Assembly: GCA_963932465.1 (NCBI GenBank)
Contig: OZ010786.1
Coordinates: forward strand, 595,747,038 to 595,811,037
Reading direction: 5' to 3'
Source of the DNA: Maratus speciosus
Taxonomy: Eukaryota > Arthropoda > Arachnida > Araneae > Salticidae
Length of the DNA stretch: 64,000 nt
The notes under the pieces were generated by a model that was given only the letters and a program-made list of their open reading frames with translations, ran no database searches and was not told the origin of the DNA. This document shows, piece after piece, positions 45,499 through 56,064 of this stretch. The stretch's first letter is position 1. Every line of letters begins with the position of its first letter. The translations under genes were made by a program, and so were the position numbers.

Positions 45499-45856
45499 CA
45501 CATCATTATAAATGTATAAATACATTAGAAAACTAAAGGATATACATTATTCATTAGACTACTAATTTTGCAATTGTTACTTTAATGAAAAAATACTGTT
45601 TATAATCATGTAAGTGTATAAATAATCCATATCCAAACAAAATATGTTATCTATTTAATTCAAGGACTTTAAAAGCATATTTTAATAAAAAACCAAATTA
45701 GTATATTCGAAATCGAAATAAGTATGGCAAATCTCAATTTATTCGTGCCTCATTCTAAAATATATATATTAGAAAACTAATAAAGAATATTGAATAAATC
45801 TTTAGTTAATTAAATTTGCAACTGTCATCTTAATGAAGAAATGCTGTTTAAAATTA

Positions 45857-46005
45857 CCGTAATTTTTGGCGTATAATCAGCGGATAAAATAATTCTGTTT
45901 GGACACAAATATTTACAGCCATCTAACACATTACATTTTACTTAAAACAATTTCTGTGTCGAAAGCGGATTCTTTGATCCGCAGAGTATATGCCGGAAAT
46001 TACGG
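45857..46005. mobile_element. CCGTAATTT MITE, copy 2
   Basis: 149 bp flanked by TA. Ends are CCGTAATTTTTGGCGTATAA and the complement ending ATGCCGGAAATTACGG. It is related to 572-746 and inserted in the tandem array. Confidence 0.75.
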
Positions 46006-46319
46006 TACATAAATATTTTCTATAAATCATCCATATCCCAACAAAATACGTTATCTATTTAATTTAAAGACTTTAATTACATATTGTAATAAACAACAAA
46101 ACAAATTAGTATATTTTAAGTCAAAATTATATGACAAATTTTTATTTATTCGTGCGTCATTCTAAAAATTATATATTCGAAAACTAAAAAGCTATACAAT
46201 AATTCTTTGGTTTACTAAATTTTTAATTGTTCTTTTAATGAATAAATACTGTTTACATACATATTTTCTCTATCATGCATATCCCAAGAAAATACTTTAT
46301 TTCAGTTAACACTAGAACG

Positions 46320-46512
46320 TCCGTAAATTTTACCCAATTTTAATGAATAGCATTTTAACACCAGAATTTTTATTTAAAACAATTTCACTTATTTTTTTCA
46401 ACCGAGTTTTCTCTAGTTACTATTTAATTAATTTTACGAAAAAAATTCTGGTTCGAATCGACATGTTGTCATTTGATCGGTGTTGAATTGCCACCAGTTG
46501 GACGTTCTAGTG
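46320..46512. mobile_element. TTAA-flanked MITE, subfamily M
   Basis: 193 bp between TTAA 46316-46319 and 46513-46516. The TIR CACTAGAACGTCC/GGACGTTCTAGTG is perfect. A small hairpin GTAAA/TTTAC lies at 46323-46333. The right TTAA is shared with the next element. Confidence 0.88.
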
Positions 46513-46516
46513 TTAA

Positions 46517-46719
46517 CCACTTGAGGGGCAGTGGGACATATTTTATCCCACCTACAATTAATGAAGATTTACACCAGAAAAATTTTATGAAATTTTACTT
46601 TCCTAACTTTGTTCGAAAAAATACGTAAAATTGGTTTTCCTTATTTTGAAATAATTTTTTTCTAAATTTCCGGTGGGAATTCTGCATTACACAAACGCAA
46701 TTGCTTGCCCCTCAAGGGG
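46517..46719 (+). mobile_element. TTAA-flanked MITE, subfamily K/N
   Basis: 203 bp between TTAA 46513-46516 and 46720-46723, with ends CCACTTGAGGGGC and GCCCCTCAAGGGG. The hairpin GTGGGA/TCCCAC (46531-46551) replaces the GGTA/TACC stem of its relatives 7538-7739 and 38184-38386. The rest of the sequence is closely similar to those relatives. Confidence 0.88.
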
Positions 46720-46741
46720 TTAAAAACTTTAATTGCATATT

Positions 46742-46765
46742 AAAAAAAAAAAAAAAAAAAAAAAA
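46742..46765 (+). repeat. Poly-A tract
   Basis: An uninterrupted A run at the point where a tandem-array unit meets the foldback insertion. Confidence 0.9.
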
Positions 46766-46767
46766 TA

Positions 46768-48605
46768 CAGTTCGTGTAAAAACTTTACGGACAGCAAAAA
46801 ATTGTAAAAATTTTGATAAATTTAAAATGCGACCAGTGAAATGGTAATTTAATGTTAATCATAAAGTAGAAATACTGATATAAAAGTCAACAGGATGTAT
46901 CTGTGTCGTTTTCATTACGAAAAAATCATAATTATGCAAAAAAACGCTATTTTTGACTGTGTAAAAACATTATGGACACCAGTATATACTTTTTTATAGA
47001 AATGTTATATATAATTATTATTAAGGATCGACCGCAACAGGCTTATAATGCCGAAACCGAAAGAGAAACAGAATTTCGGAGATCTTCCTATTTTCGGCCG
47101 AAAACGAGAACGAATATGTCCAAAAACTTTTTTAACCCTCCGAGCGTCTTGCAAAAGGGTAAAATTGTAATGTTGTTTTCTTTGCATTTTGTTTTAAATG
47201 CTATGAAAATATGATTCTTTCAACATTATAAAAAAAACTCAATTACAAATATGTATGTAATCCTTGAGACTATTAATCATTCTTCAATGTATTTAAAATT
47301 CATTAAATCTATAGAATTATATTATCTTAAATATTGCTTGCATTGCTGTGAAACCTGGAGCTTAGTGAACGGAATAATACGCCCCAAACACTTAGAGGGT
47401 TAAAGTAATTAAATCGTACGTATTAAAGTATTTAATACATACATAAATATATTATTAATTAATTATACGTATTTATTAAATATGCATAATAATTAATTAA
47501 TTATGCGTATTTATTAAATATACCTAATTATTAATTAATTATACGCCCAAATTATCTCTCTGTACCTGAGATCCAAAACTTTTTTTTTTCATATAAAATA
47601 AAACTTAATTAATTCATCAACGATACAAAAAGATTGTCTAATTATACGAATTTCATTTAATAAAAAAATATTTTAGCTTTATGTATACACACCTCGATAT
47701 ATCTTTTATAATGATTTCCGTAAATGATCATCTCTTATACTAGAACCTTCTCAAAGAGTATTCGAAACTCTTCTGCGGTTTCAAACTGAAAATGTTCTGT
47801 TACTTTTATGTCTGCAGCTTTTAATGAGCACGTGAAATAGTTTAATTATATATACATTGCTTGCTTTATAGTTTGCATTCACGCCTTGAGTCAGTCATGA
47901 CTGATAATTACAAACAACGAAGTTAGTAGCAATAAATAGTCTCATTTGAGCCGGCCGATAAAGCTCAAATCGATGAGGAATGTTGAAAATTTCCGAAAGA
48001 AGAAACGAGATTTTTGGAATACTGATAGTTTCGGTTTTTTCCCAAAACTCAATCGAAACTATCAATATTCCAAAAATCTAAGGCACAGAAAATTTGGGCT
48101 ACACGTATAATTAGTTAATAATTAGGTATATTTAATAAATACGCATAATTAATTAATTATTATGCATATTTAATAAATACATATAATTAATTAATAATAT
48201 ATTTATGTATGTATTAATTATTTAAATAAATACAATTTAATTACTTTAAAAGAGTTTTTGGACATATTCGTTTTCGTTTTCGGTCGAAAATAGGAAGATC
48301 TCCGAAATTCGGTTTCGGTTTCGGCATTAAACACCTGTTTCAGCCGATCCTTAATAATAATTATACATACCATTTTTATAAAAATAAATACTGGTGTACT
48401 TAAAGTTTTTACACAGTCAAAGATAGCGTTTTTTTGCATAATTATGATTTTTTCGCAATAAAAAGGACACAGATACATTCTGTTGACTTTTATATTAGTA
48501 TTCCCACTTTATGATTAATATTAAATTACCATTTCGCTGGTCGCATTTTCAATTTATCAAAATTTTTACAATTTTTTGCTCTCCTTAAAGTTTTTACACG
48601 CACTG
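46768..48605. mobile_element. Foldback element with GTGTAAAAACTTTA ends
   Basis: 1.84 kb including a nested TTAA MITE, flanked by TA (46766-46767 and 48606-48607). Ends are CAGTTCGTGTAAAAACTTTA and the complement ending TTTTTACACGCACTG, a mariner-like terminus. Arms extend more than 700 bp and include AATTTCGGAGATCTTCCTAT, TTTTCGGCCGAAAACG and AATTAATTATACGTATTTAT blocks with complements opposite. The loop lies about 47575-48080. No transposase. Confidence 0.85.
47136..47399. mobile_element. TTAA-flanked MITE, subfamily O
   Basis: 264 bp between TTAA 47132-47135 and 47400-47403, with tips CCCTCCGAGCGTCTTG and CAAACACTTAGAGGG. It sits in the left arm of the foldback. The right arm (48240-48262) shows the uninterrupted sequence with a single TTAA. 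Confidence 0.9.
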
Positions 48606-48851
48606 TAGTATATTTTAAATCGAAATAGTATGACAAATTTCAATTTATTTGTACGTCATTCTAAAAAATATATGTTTGAGAACTAAAGGGTATACAGCAA
48701 TTCTTTGGTTTACTAAATTTATAATTGTCATTTTCATGAACATTGTTTACATACATAAATATTTTAAATGTCATCCATATCCCAACAAAATATGTTATCT
48801 TTTTAAATTAAAGACTTTAATTGCACATTTTAATAAAAAAACAAATTAGTA

Positions 48852-50201
48852 TCTCTCTATTCTAAAAAAAGTAACTTACGCTGTCACCGCCGCCGCCGGT
48901 TTTGAATTTTTTGTGACTGGAGGTCTTTCTCCGTTAATATTAAGAAACGTATTGCATACAGAAATATGAAAATCGGCGATATTATAGAGAAATGTTCGAT
49001 AAACAAGCTGATGCAGACAGTTTTCAAATCGAAGATTTATTTTAAGAGATATTTAATGCTAAAGTGGAACAAAGTCGTTCCATTAAAAAAGTTTTATAGG
49101 AGCAAAAACTATACATCGGAATTTAATCATTTTTAAATCATTTTATACGTTATAATTTTCCAGTGTGCAGAATGCATTTATTTTTTTTAATTTGACTCCT
49201 TTTTTGAGATTTTATTTTCATTTTAAATTCAAATTTTCAGCATTTCGAGAGATATTTTTTACTTATTTTAGAAAATTGTACTAATTTAACCTGTTGCCAA
49301 CTGTATAAACAGCGCAAACAATAATGTTTTCTTCAAATTAAAAATTTATTTACACGTGACTATTATAAACAGAAAAAACTTTCAAATTAGAATTAAATAA
49401 TTACGTATGGTAGGAACTTATTGAAAATTACTTCATAAAAACTATATTTACACGTGAATTTTAACAGAGAAAGGATATTGTAAAATAATAAATACATTAA
49501 CATGCGTTAGAAATCTTAAATAGGAGAAATTACTTCACATTTACGTCACATTACACTTATTACGTAAAATGAACAAAATATAATATTGCAAAACAGTTTA
49601 AATTTAAAAATTGCGCAAAACATTTATTTCATATTTCGAGATGATCTTTTCAACTATTTTTGTTGGGACAGAGCAAATAACATTTCATTTCTAACAAAAG
49701 TATTTTCACGTGAATATTAAAAAGAGAACGAAAATTTTTGTGAAAATTACGTGAGATTAAAAACGATACATTTAAAATGTGTTTTATTTATTTAATTATT
49801 GAACAACAAACATACAGTCTGTGTGCTTGACATGAGAGCCCTCTTAAAATATCTAGTTTAATAGACCTTTCTTTTCGCTTTGTTAAAATACACCAGGAGA
49901 TAAAGACTCTGTTTACTTAATTCATTTTATATTAGCTTATTTTGAAATGTTTAACTGATTTTATTTAATCAAAGAGGAAAACAGCCATTGTATCTTTTAA
50001 CAGCAACTGATTTTTCCTTAAAATTCCCCAATATAAGAGAAACGAATAGGAACCCGTTTATGGGGAGATCGCACTGTTTTTTAAATTATAATTCAATCTT
50101 TCAAAATATTTTTAAAGCCAATCAAATTAGCGTGCTTTTAGAAACTGCGGTGTCCGAACGGGGGTTGGCGAGCGTAGCTCTTAGGGGGCCGAGCCCCCTA
50201 G
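48852..50201 (+). mobile_element. Non-autonomous Helitron
   Basis: 1350 bp starting TCTCTCTATTCTAAAAAAAG and ending in a 7-bp GC-rich hairpin AGGGGGC-CGA-GCCCCCT (50183-50199) that overlaps the terminal CTAG (50198-50201). It lies between A (48851) and T (50202) with no target duplication. Neighbouring array units carry the uninterrupted ATTAGTATATTTTAA-type sequence. TC start, 3' hairpin, CTAG end and A^T insertion are the Helitron signature. The hairpin is unusually close to the end. There is no Rep/helicase frame. Confidence 0.9.
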
Positions 50202-50711
50202 TATTTTAAATCGAAATAGTATGATAAATTTCAATTTATTCGTACGTCATTCTAAAAAATATATATTAGAGAGCTAAGTATACAGCAATTCCTTGGTTTA
50301 CCAAATTTGTAATCGTCATTTTCGTGAACATGTTTACATGCATAAATATTTTAAATAAGTCATCCATATCCCAACAAAATACGTTATCTATTTAAATTAA
50401 AGACTTTAATTGCATATTTTAAGTCGAAATAGTATGATAATTTCTATTTATTAGTACATCATTATAAAATATATATATTAGAAAACTAAATGATATACAA
50501 TAAGTCTTTGATTTCAAAAATTTGCAGTTGTCATTTTGATGAATAAATACTGTTTATATGCATAAATATTTTCTGTATATCATCCACATCTTAACAAAAT
50601 ACGTTATTTAAATAAAAGACTTTAATTGCATATTTTAAAAAAAATCAAATTAGTATATTTTAAGTCAAAATAGTATGACAAATTTAATTCTTTTTTCGTA
50701 CGTTATTTTAA

Positions 50712-50920
50712 CCCCCTAATTCTCGCTCCCGTCATATTCCCGGGCTGTGTCTTTTACTCAAATTGTTTGATTCCCACCAGTTTTATAAAATATTGAAATT
50801 GGCTATATTTTAGTATCGTATCTACTGTCATTAAATAAGGTAAATATTTCTTTTTCATAAAAGTGGTGCCAATAAGCAAATTGAATTATTCAACCGTAAT
50901 TTAATTCGAGCGTTAAGGGG
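50712..50920. mobile_element. TTAA-flanked MITE, subfamily B
   Basis: 209 bp between TTAA 50708-50711 and 50921-50924, the same subfamily and orientation as 4015-4223. The hairpin CCCG/CGGG at 50728-50744 lies 20 nt from the left TTAA. It is inserted in the tandem array. Confidence 0.85.
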
Positions 50921-51999
50921 TTAAACTACATATATTAGAGAACTAAAGAATATACGATAATTCTTTAGTTTACTAAATTTTCAATTGTCATTTTGATGAT
51001 TAAATACTGTTTACATACATAAATATTTTCTATAAATCATCCATATCCCAACAAAATACGTAATCTATTTAATTTAAACCGAATATTTTACTTCACAGAA
51101 CTCAAAGATTACTTAAAACAATCTTTTAAACGAAAAACTAAGAGCGCAGTCTATAAAAAGTCAAACAACTGCAATTTTTCAAATTTTTGGCGTGCAGCTG
51201 TTTCATGCATTATTAATGCTGTGGCTAGATTTAAACACAGTAGTTAAGGAATTACTTTAACTTTTGAGAATACCAACAAAGTATTTGCATACAGAATACA
51301 ACACTGCTAAAATATCTGAAGAACAACTTTTTCTGTTTAAAAATATCATCTGGAAAGTTTCATTACCAGAAAAAAAAAAAAGAGTAGGAAGAAATTTTTT
51401 GCAATTCGCAGAAAATTCAGTAATATTCTTAGACTTAAAGCGAGCAAGTATGACAATTATTTAAGGCAAAACAAAATTAAGTTTGTAGCTTTTGTGAATA
51501 TACAGGGTGATTATAATTTTCACTTTCAAAATGCTGTAAAAACGGAATCACTGGCCAGAATGATTTCAAATTTAAACTGAATATACTGGAAGAAGGAAGA
51601 AACGGTATAGTATAAGAAAGAAAAAGTTCCAAAGTGTATCAATAGATGGCGCTGTATGCGCGGCATAACGATGGTGGATTCGGCTACAATGGACATTTTT
51701 AATTGAAATACGACGGCTTTGGCATGAATTACACAGTAAACCAAATGTACTGTTCAATGTGCACGAGTGTTTCGATTGTTTGACAGAAAAATGACTTACA
51801 AATCAGTCAACAGCTGTGGTACTGTTCTTGGAATGTCCATCCACCTCGGCAAGGTCGTACCACATTGGATGAGAAAAATCGGTTTTTTATTGTCCTTGGG
51901 CCAAAAACCGCATAAAAAGCATATAATGATTCGGTTTTTAATTGTCCTTGGCGCAAATACCGCATAAAAGGCACATACTGATTCGATTTTTAATTATCG

Positions 52000-53113
52000 A
52001 AAGACATGCGACAGACAGGTTCCATATGCTATCAACCATTGTCCGCCACAAGTTGAAACCGATAAACAACATGTTCCACAACAGACCGGAATGTCTCAGG
52101 GGTGACGTTGTGAATGTGTTGCATAATCCCTGTCTTCAATTTAGCTAAATTTGCAATTGGGCCTCTATACACATCATTTTAAAGATAAGCCCACAGCCAG
52201 AAGTCACAAGAATTAAGGTCTGGTGTTCTTGGAGGTCTGGTTGTTGGACAATGACGGCTGATAAATCGATCGTTTCCAAAATGCCTCTTGAGCTGTTGAC
52301 TGACTGGCTTTGCGATGTGCGGAGGGGTGCCATCCTGCATGAAAATGATTCAATCCAGACATACACGCTGTTCAAGTGTTGGAATGAGTTGCGCAAAAGA
52401 CTCCATACACGTACCAAACGCGATACCGTTAACTCGCACCACACAGTTACCTTTGGCATCGGTACTGGTTGCGTTCCGAATGGATTTTCTTTTCCTCATA
52501 TCCTTCAATTTTGTGTGTTGACAAATCCCTGAAGATGAAAATGGTCTTCGTTTGTCTACAAAATGTTCCATGTTCATTCATTGTTTACTTCCATGCGAAC
52601 GAGAAATTCCAGAGCAAATGTTTGTTTTCGTGGAACGTCAGCAAGAAGTAACGCCGGAACATGGGCAATTTTGTAAGGATAGCATTGCAGGATATTGCGT
52701 ATAATTTTATGGACCGTGCTCAGAAGCATGTCTAAAGATCGGACAATTCCACGTGCACTGCAATATTACACACCGCTGCTCCTCCCTTCCTCTAATGCTG
52801 TGGCCACATCTTCTACTGACGTCGAAGAAATTGATCTCTTTCCTCTTCCAGATTTCACCTCAAAAGATACCGTCTCTTTGAATTTCTGAATCATATTCTT
52901 CAAACCCTTGGCAGACTTCGAACCACAGGTTTTTCTCGTATCCTTTAATGACCGGGATTTCCTTAAAGCTGCAAGCGCACAGTTGCTGTTCTTGTAAATG
53001 AGCTTCACCAGCAGAGCGCGATCCTTCATTGCAAGACTTATGAAAAGCTGCTCAGTTTTAATACGAGGGGAGCGCACCGCATTTTTATACCACATGCGAT
53101 GTGCCATGCGCAT
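52000..53113 (-). pseudogene. DUF4817-type mariner transposase, broken
   Basis: The N-terminal piece (53113-52766, 115 codons) reads ALLVKLIYKNSNCALAALRK, then GLKNMIQKFKETVSFEVKSG and RGKRSISSTSVEDVATALEE. This is the helix-turn-helix domain known as DUF4817 in arthropod transposons. After a frame change come WNILWTNEDHFHLQGFVNTH (around 52570-52505), MQDGTPPHIAK (around 52340-52310) and TPDLNSCDFWLW (around 52235-52190). They are in order and match the catalytic-domain landmarks of the family. Several stops and frameshifts separate the blocks, so it is inactive. The true start is probably the inner MKDR methionine rather than 53113. Confidence 0.85.
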
Positions 53114-53231
53114 GAGTGTTTTTTAATTTGCATAGTATGCCGCTTACAACGCATCTATCTATACATCCCATCTTTTGATGCACTTTGGAACTTTTTTTCT
53201 TATGTCATACTGTTTCTCCTTTCTTTCAATA

Positions 53232-53752
53232 CAGGGTCATCGAAAAATAATTCCTAGATTTAAAAAAAATCATAACATCGAAACTTTATATGTTAAATGA
53301 GTAATTCTTTCACTACACGATAACTGGTGAACGCAAGTTTGGTTTTAGTTCACCAGAATTCGTTTGCGTGTCTGTGTTATGCGCGGATTAGTTGCGCAGT
53401 CGTCAAGGTCAGCCGACGCGCCAGACTGCAACTGCTCAGTATGATGTTAACCATGCAAAAAAAAAACACAGCGCGTGACTATTGACTTTGACTCCACATA
53501 CCAAATCACGCACTGTGCTTTTTTTTTGCACGGTCAATATCGTACTGAGCAGCTGCAGTCTGGCGCGTCGGCTGACTTTGACGATTGCGCAACTAATCCG
53601 CGCATAACACAGACACGCAAACGAATTCTGGTGAACTAAAACAAAACTTGCGTTCACCAGTTATCGTGTAGTGAAAGAATTACTCATTTAACATAAAAGG
53701 TTTCGAGGTTGTGATTTTTTTTTTAACTAGGCATTATTTTTCGATGACCCTG
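53232..53752. mobile_element. Foldback element, 0.52 kb, nested
   Basis: 521 bp flanked by TA. Ends are CAGGGTCATCGAAAAATAAT and the complement ending TTTTTCGATGACCCTG. Arms of about 235 bp are almost perfect, GC-richer than the surroundings (TCTGGCGCGTCGGCTGAC), with a loop of about 40 bp. It is younger than the mariner fossil it interrupts. Confidence 0.92.
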
Positions 53753-54002
53753 TATATTCAGTTCAAATTTGAAGTCATTCTGGCCAGTAGTTCTGTTTTT
53801 CAGCATTTTGAAATTAGAACATTAATTTCAATCACCCTGTATTTTGAAAGAGTAGTATATTTTAAAGATAACATTGTTTTGTAAAAATCATTCTATTATA
53901 AATTTATTTATTCATTTTTCATGCATGTTACCGACTGATAAAGCAATTACAAGAATAGAAAAATGCAGGGCTAAATGACACCACAGGATGAGTAAGATTT
54001 AA

Positions 54003-54749
54003 GGGGTCTCAGGACTCTTAAAACTTCAAAAGTTTCGAAATTTCAGTTTATTTGTATGTTAAACTTCTATCTTTTCTGCACCTTATGGTATGATTGTTTC
54101 CTTGAAATTGCCATTAGAACAGAAGTTAAGTGTATTAGAATTATATCCGCTGAAGAGGCTTTTTCGAAACATAGAAGTCATTTTTCTCCAAACGATGTAT
54201 TTTGTATAACGCGCACGATATATCAAAAACTTCTGAATGTTTTTTCATGAAACTTTCAAAACACATGTTGCATGTTACTCTGCTTAAGCCGAACTTAAAA
54301 TTTCCTTTTTATTTCTCAAAAAAATATATTTTTTAGCTGATTATACTGTTGGAATTTTCAAAATTTTGTATTAGCTAAATACAGCTTTCCATAAAAAATA
54401 TAAAAATGCTTTAAATACAAATTTATTTAGGTTCAGGGTAAGTATTACAATATGAAGTATAAAAAGACACAAAAAAATTAATTCTAGTTGTAAAATTTGT
54501 TTTGTAATCCTGCGCGTAAGCTGTTAAACCAATTTTCTGTTCGACAAATGTTTGACAGTTTGGAGCCCCCTATAAATACTAATTTTGTATTTTGCAATTT
54601 TTTAAATACATAAAATGAAAGAACATGCCTATACCTTTTAATCCCAATAAAAATTGTGTTTTTAAATCATGTACATTTTAAGATATTAAAAGTTGAAAAT
54701 AGTCATTTTTTTTTCATTTTTTTTCCAAATTTAAGAGTTTTGAGACCCC
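54003..54749. mobile_element. TIR element with GGGGTCTCAGGACTC end
   Basis: About 747 bp. The left end after TTAA (53999-54002) is GGGGTCTCAGGACTCTTAAA; the right end is TTTAAGAGTTTTGAGACCCC. Its layout resembles 40212-40949. No TTAA remains on the right, where a SINE head starts at once. Confidence 0.6.
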
Positions 54750-54751
54750 TG

Positions 54752-55020
54752 GCCACACCAATGGCTGAGAGGTTCTGCTCTCGAAGCTGGTAGACGGGAG
54801 GGGCTGGGTTTGAACCCATTCGCACCCGTCGGCCTAACCGTTCGAAGTTTTCGTGGTTTTCATCAAACCTTGGATTTCCATGCGTAAATAGGTGTTAGGT
54901 TCCATTAGAAAGACTCCCACGGAGGGCACTCCCCCTAGGGCCTATATCCCTCTAGTAGATTATCGGCCGTCAAAAATCAAACCAACCTAAGTCCCTTATA
55001 GAGATAGTAGTTATTGAAAG
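54752..55020 (+). mobile_element. tRNA-derived SINE
   Basis: A box TGGCTGAGAGGTT (54762-54774) and B box GGGTTTGAACCC (54806-54817) sit at tRNA-like spacing in a Ser/Leu-type long-variable-arm layout, followed by a less AT-rich body (CACTCCCCCTAGGGCC). These are internal polymerase III promoter elements. No mature-length acceptor stem closes, so it is not a tRNA gene. The 3' end near 55020 is approximate. Confidence 0.75.
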
Positions 55021-55189
55021 AAATAACTAATTTCGTAAAATGGAATGAAATTTCGCGAATTTGAAGTTATAGACTTCCTTTATACATCAAATATATGCTA
55101 TTTATATACATTCTGTTGGACAAATACGTCTTTTTTTATTAATAAACAACTACATTTTCCTAAGGAATTTCAATTACTTAGCAAATATG

Positions 55190-55390
55190 GTGTTTGTGCC
55201 ATTGGGTTATGACTTCTGTTTTCTTCTTGGTTCTTTTCTTTATCCTATCTTTTCTCTCGCATTTCCTGTCAGTATAACTTGTGCTTTCTGAGTAGCAACA
55301 CGTCTTCTTTGCAACTAATGAAAAAAGCAAAGTTCTTTCGAAAGGCCTTCCTCTTAAAAACCTCTTAAATTTATGGTGTTATCAAGATGT
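55190..55390 (+). mobile_element. Penelope-like fragment with decayed hammerhead-like motif
   Basis: GGTTCTTTTCTTTATCC and ACACGTCTTCTTTGCAAC, then CTAATGA, TTCTTTCGAAAGGCC and TATGGTGTTATCAAG align in order with the two segments in 43334-43833. The hammerhead core has lost CTGANGA (CTAATGA), and stem I is gone. Confidence 0.5.
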
Positions 55391-56064
55391 TGGCCTTTAA
55401 TTTTCGATCTCTCCAGTTAGTTCAGCCTTTTTTTAGTATTGTAATCTAGTGAAATTTTTAATCAAATTATTCTTCACATTCAATTATTTTCAATCAAATT
55501 ATTCAAATTATTATTCAGGGTAATTATTATTTAGGGTAATAGTTATATAGGGAGTATATGAAATGCTTCAACAAATTTGGAGGATGATAGTACTCATCAA
55601 GACGAACAAAAAATGCAATAGAACATGGGGTCGCAAATGACGTTTAAAGGGTGAAAATCGCAAAACTAATAAAACTATCGAAATTTTGCATGCTGCTTTT
55701 CTGCAGAACTGGCTAGTATCACGAAGCTGGTTTTCTTTTCATTTTCTGGATATCCCGGTCAAAAAGAGATAAAAACTAGTTGTATGTGCCAATCCCAAAA
55801 CTTTCTTCTATCTTATACATTTTAATATTTCAAAAACTAGTTACACATGTTAATACGTCAATATTATTAGTTCAATACTACACCAACTTTGATTTTCATC
55901 TTAAAATTTTGCTTCAGTCAATTAAACGAACTAAAAACGAATTTATCTACATCATGATATTTGTTAAAATTAATAGTTTTTCCTTATTCTGTTGTTATCA
56001 GATGTTTGCGAATAGCCGGCTTAGCAGAAAGCGAGTTCCTGCCTTTGCACGAGCCGCCGATGGA

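Larger units (their letters stand above)
45499..51080 (+). repeat. Tandem array of ~210-250-bp units, interrupted by many insertions
   Basis: Recurring landmarks are ATAGTATGACAAATTTCAAT, TTATTCGTACGTCATTCTAA, ATATATATTAGA, CATCCATATCCCAACAAAAT, ACGTTATCTATTTAATTTAA and GACTTTAATTGCATATTTTA. Unit starts lie near 45499, 45719, 46119, 48620, 50207, 50417 and 50664. Unit length is about 210-250 bp once insertions are removed. Insertions are 45857-46005, 46320-46512, 46517-46719, 46768-48605 (itself carrying 47136-47399), 48852-50201 and 50712-50920. It is an AT-rich, non-coding satellite-like array. Confidence 0.85.
51503..53839 (-). mobile_element. Mariner-superfamily element with DUF4817-type transposase fossil
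   Basis: 2.34 kb including a nested foldback, flanked by TA (51501-51502 and 53840-53841). Ends are CAGGGTGATTATAATTTTCA and the complement ending TTCAATCACCCTG, and CTGGCCAGAATGATTTCAAA and its complement follow inside. A broken transposase lies on the minus strand. Confidence 0.88.

Noticed and set aside
45499..51080. CRISPR-like array
   Set aside because: Repeat units are 210-250 bp, diverged and without spacers. This is a eukaryotic satellite-like array.
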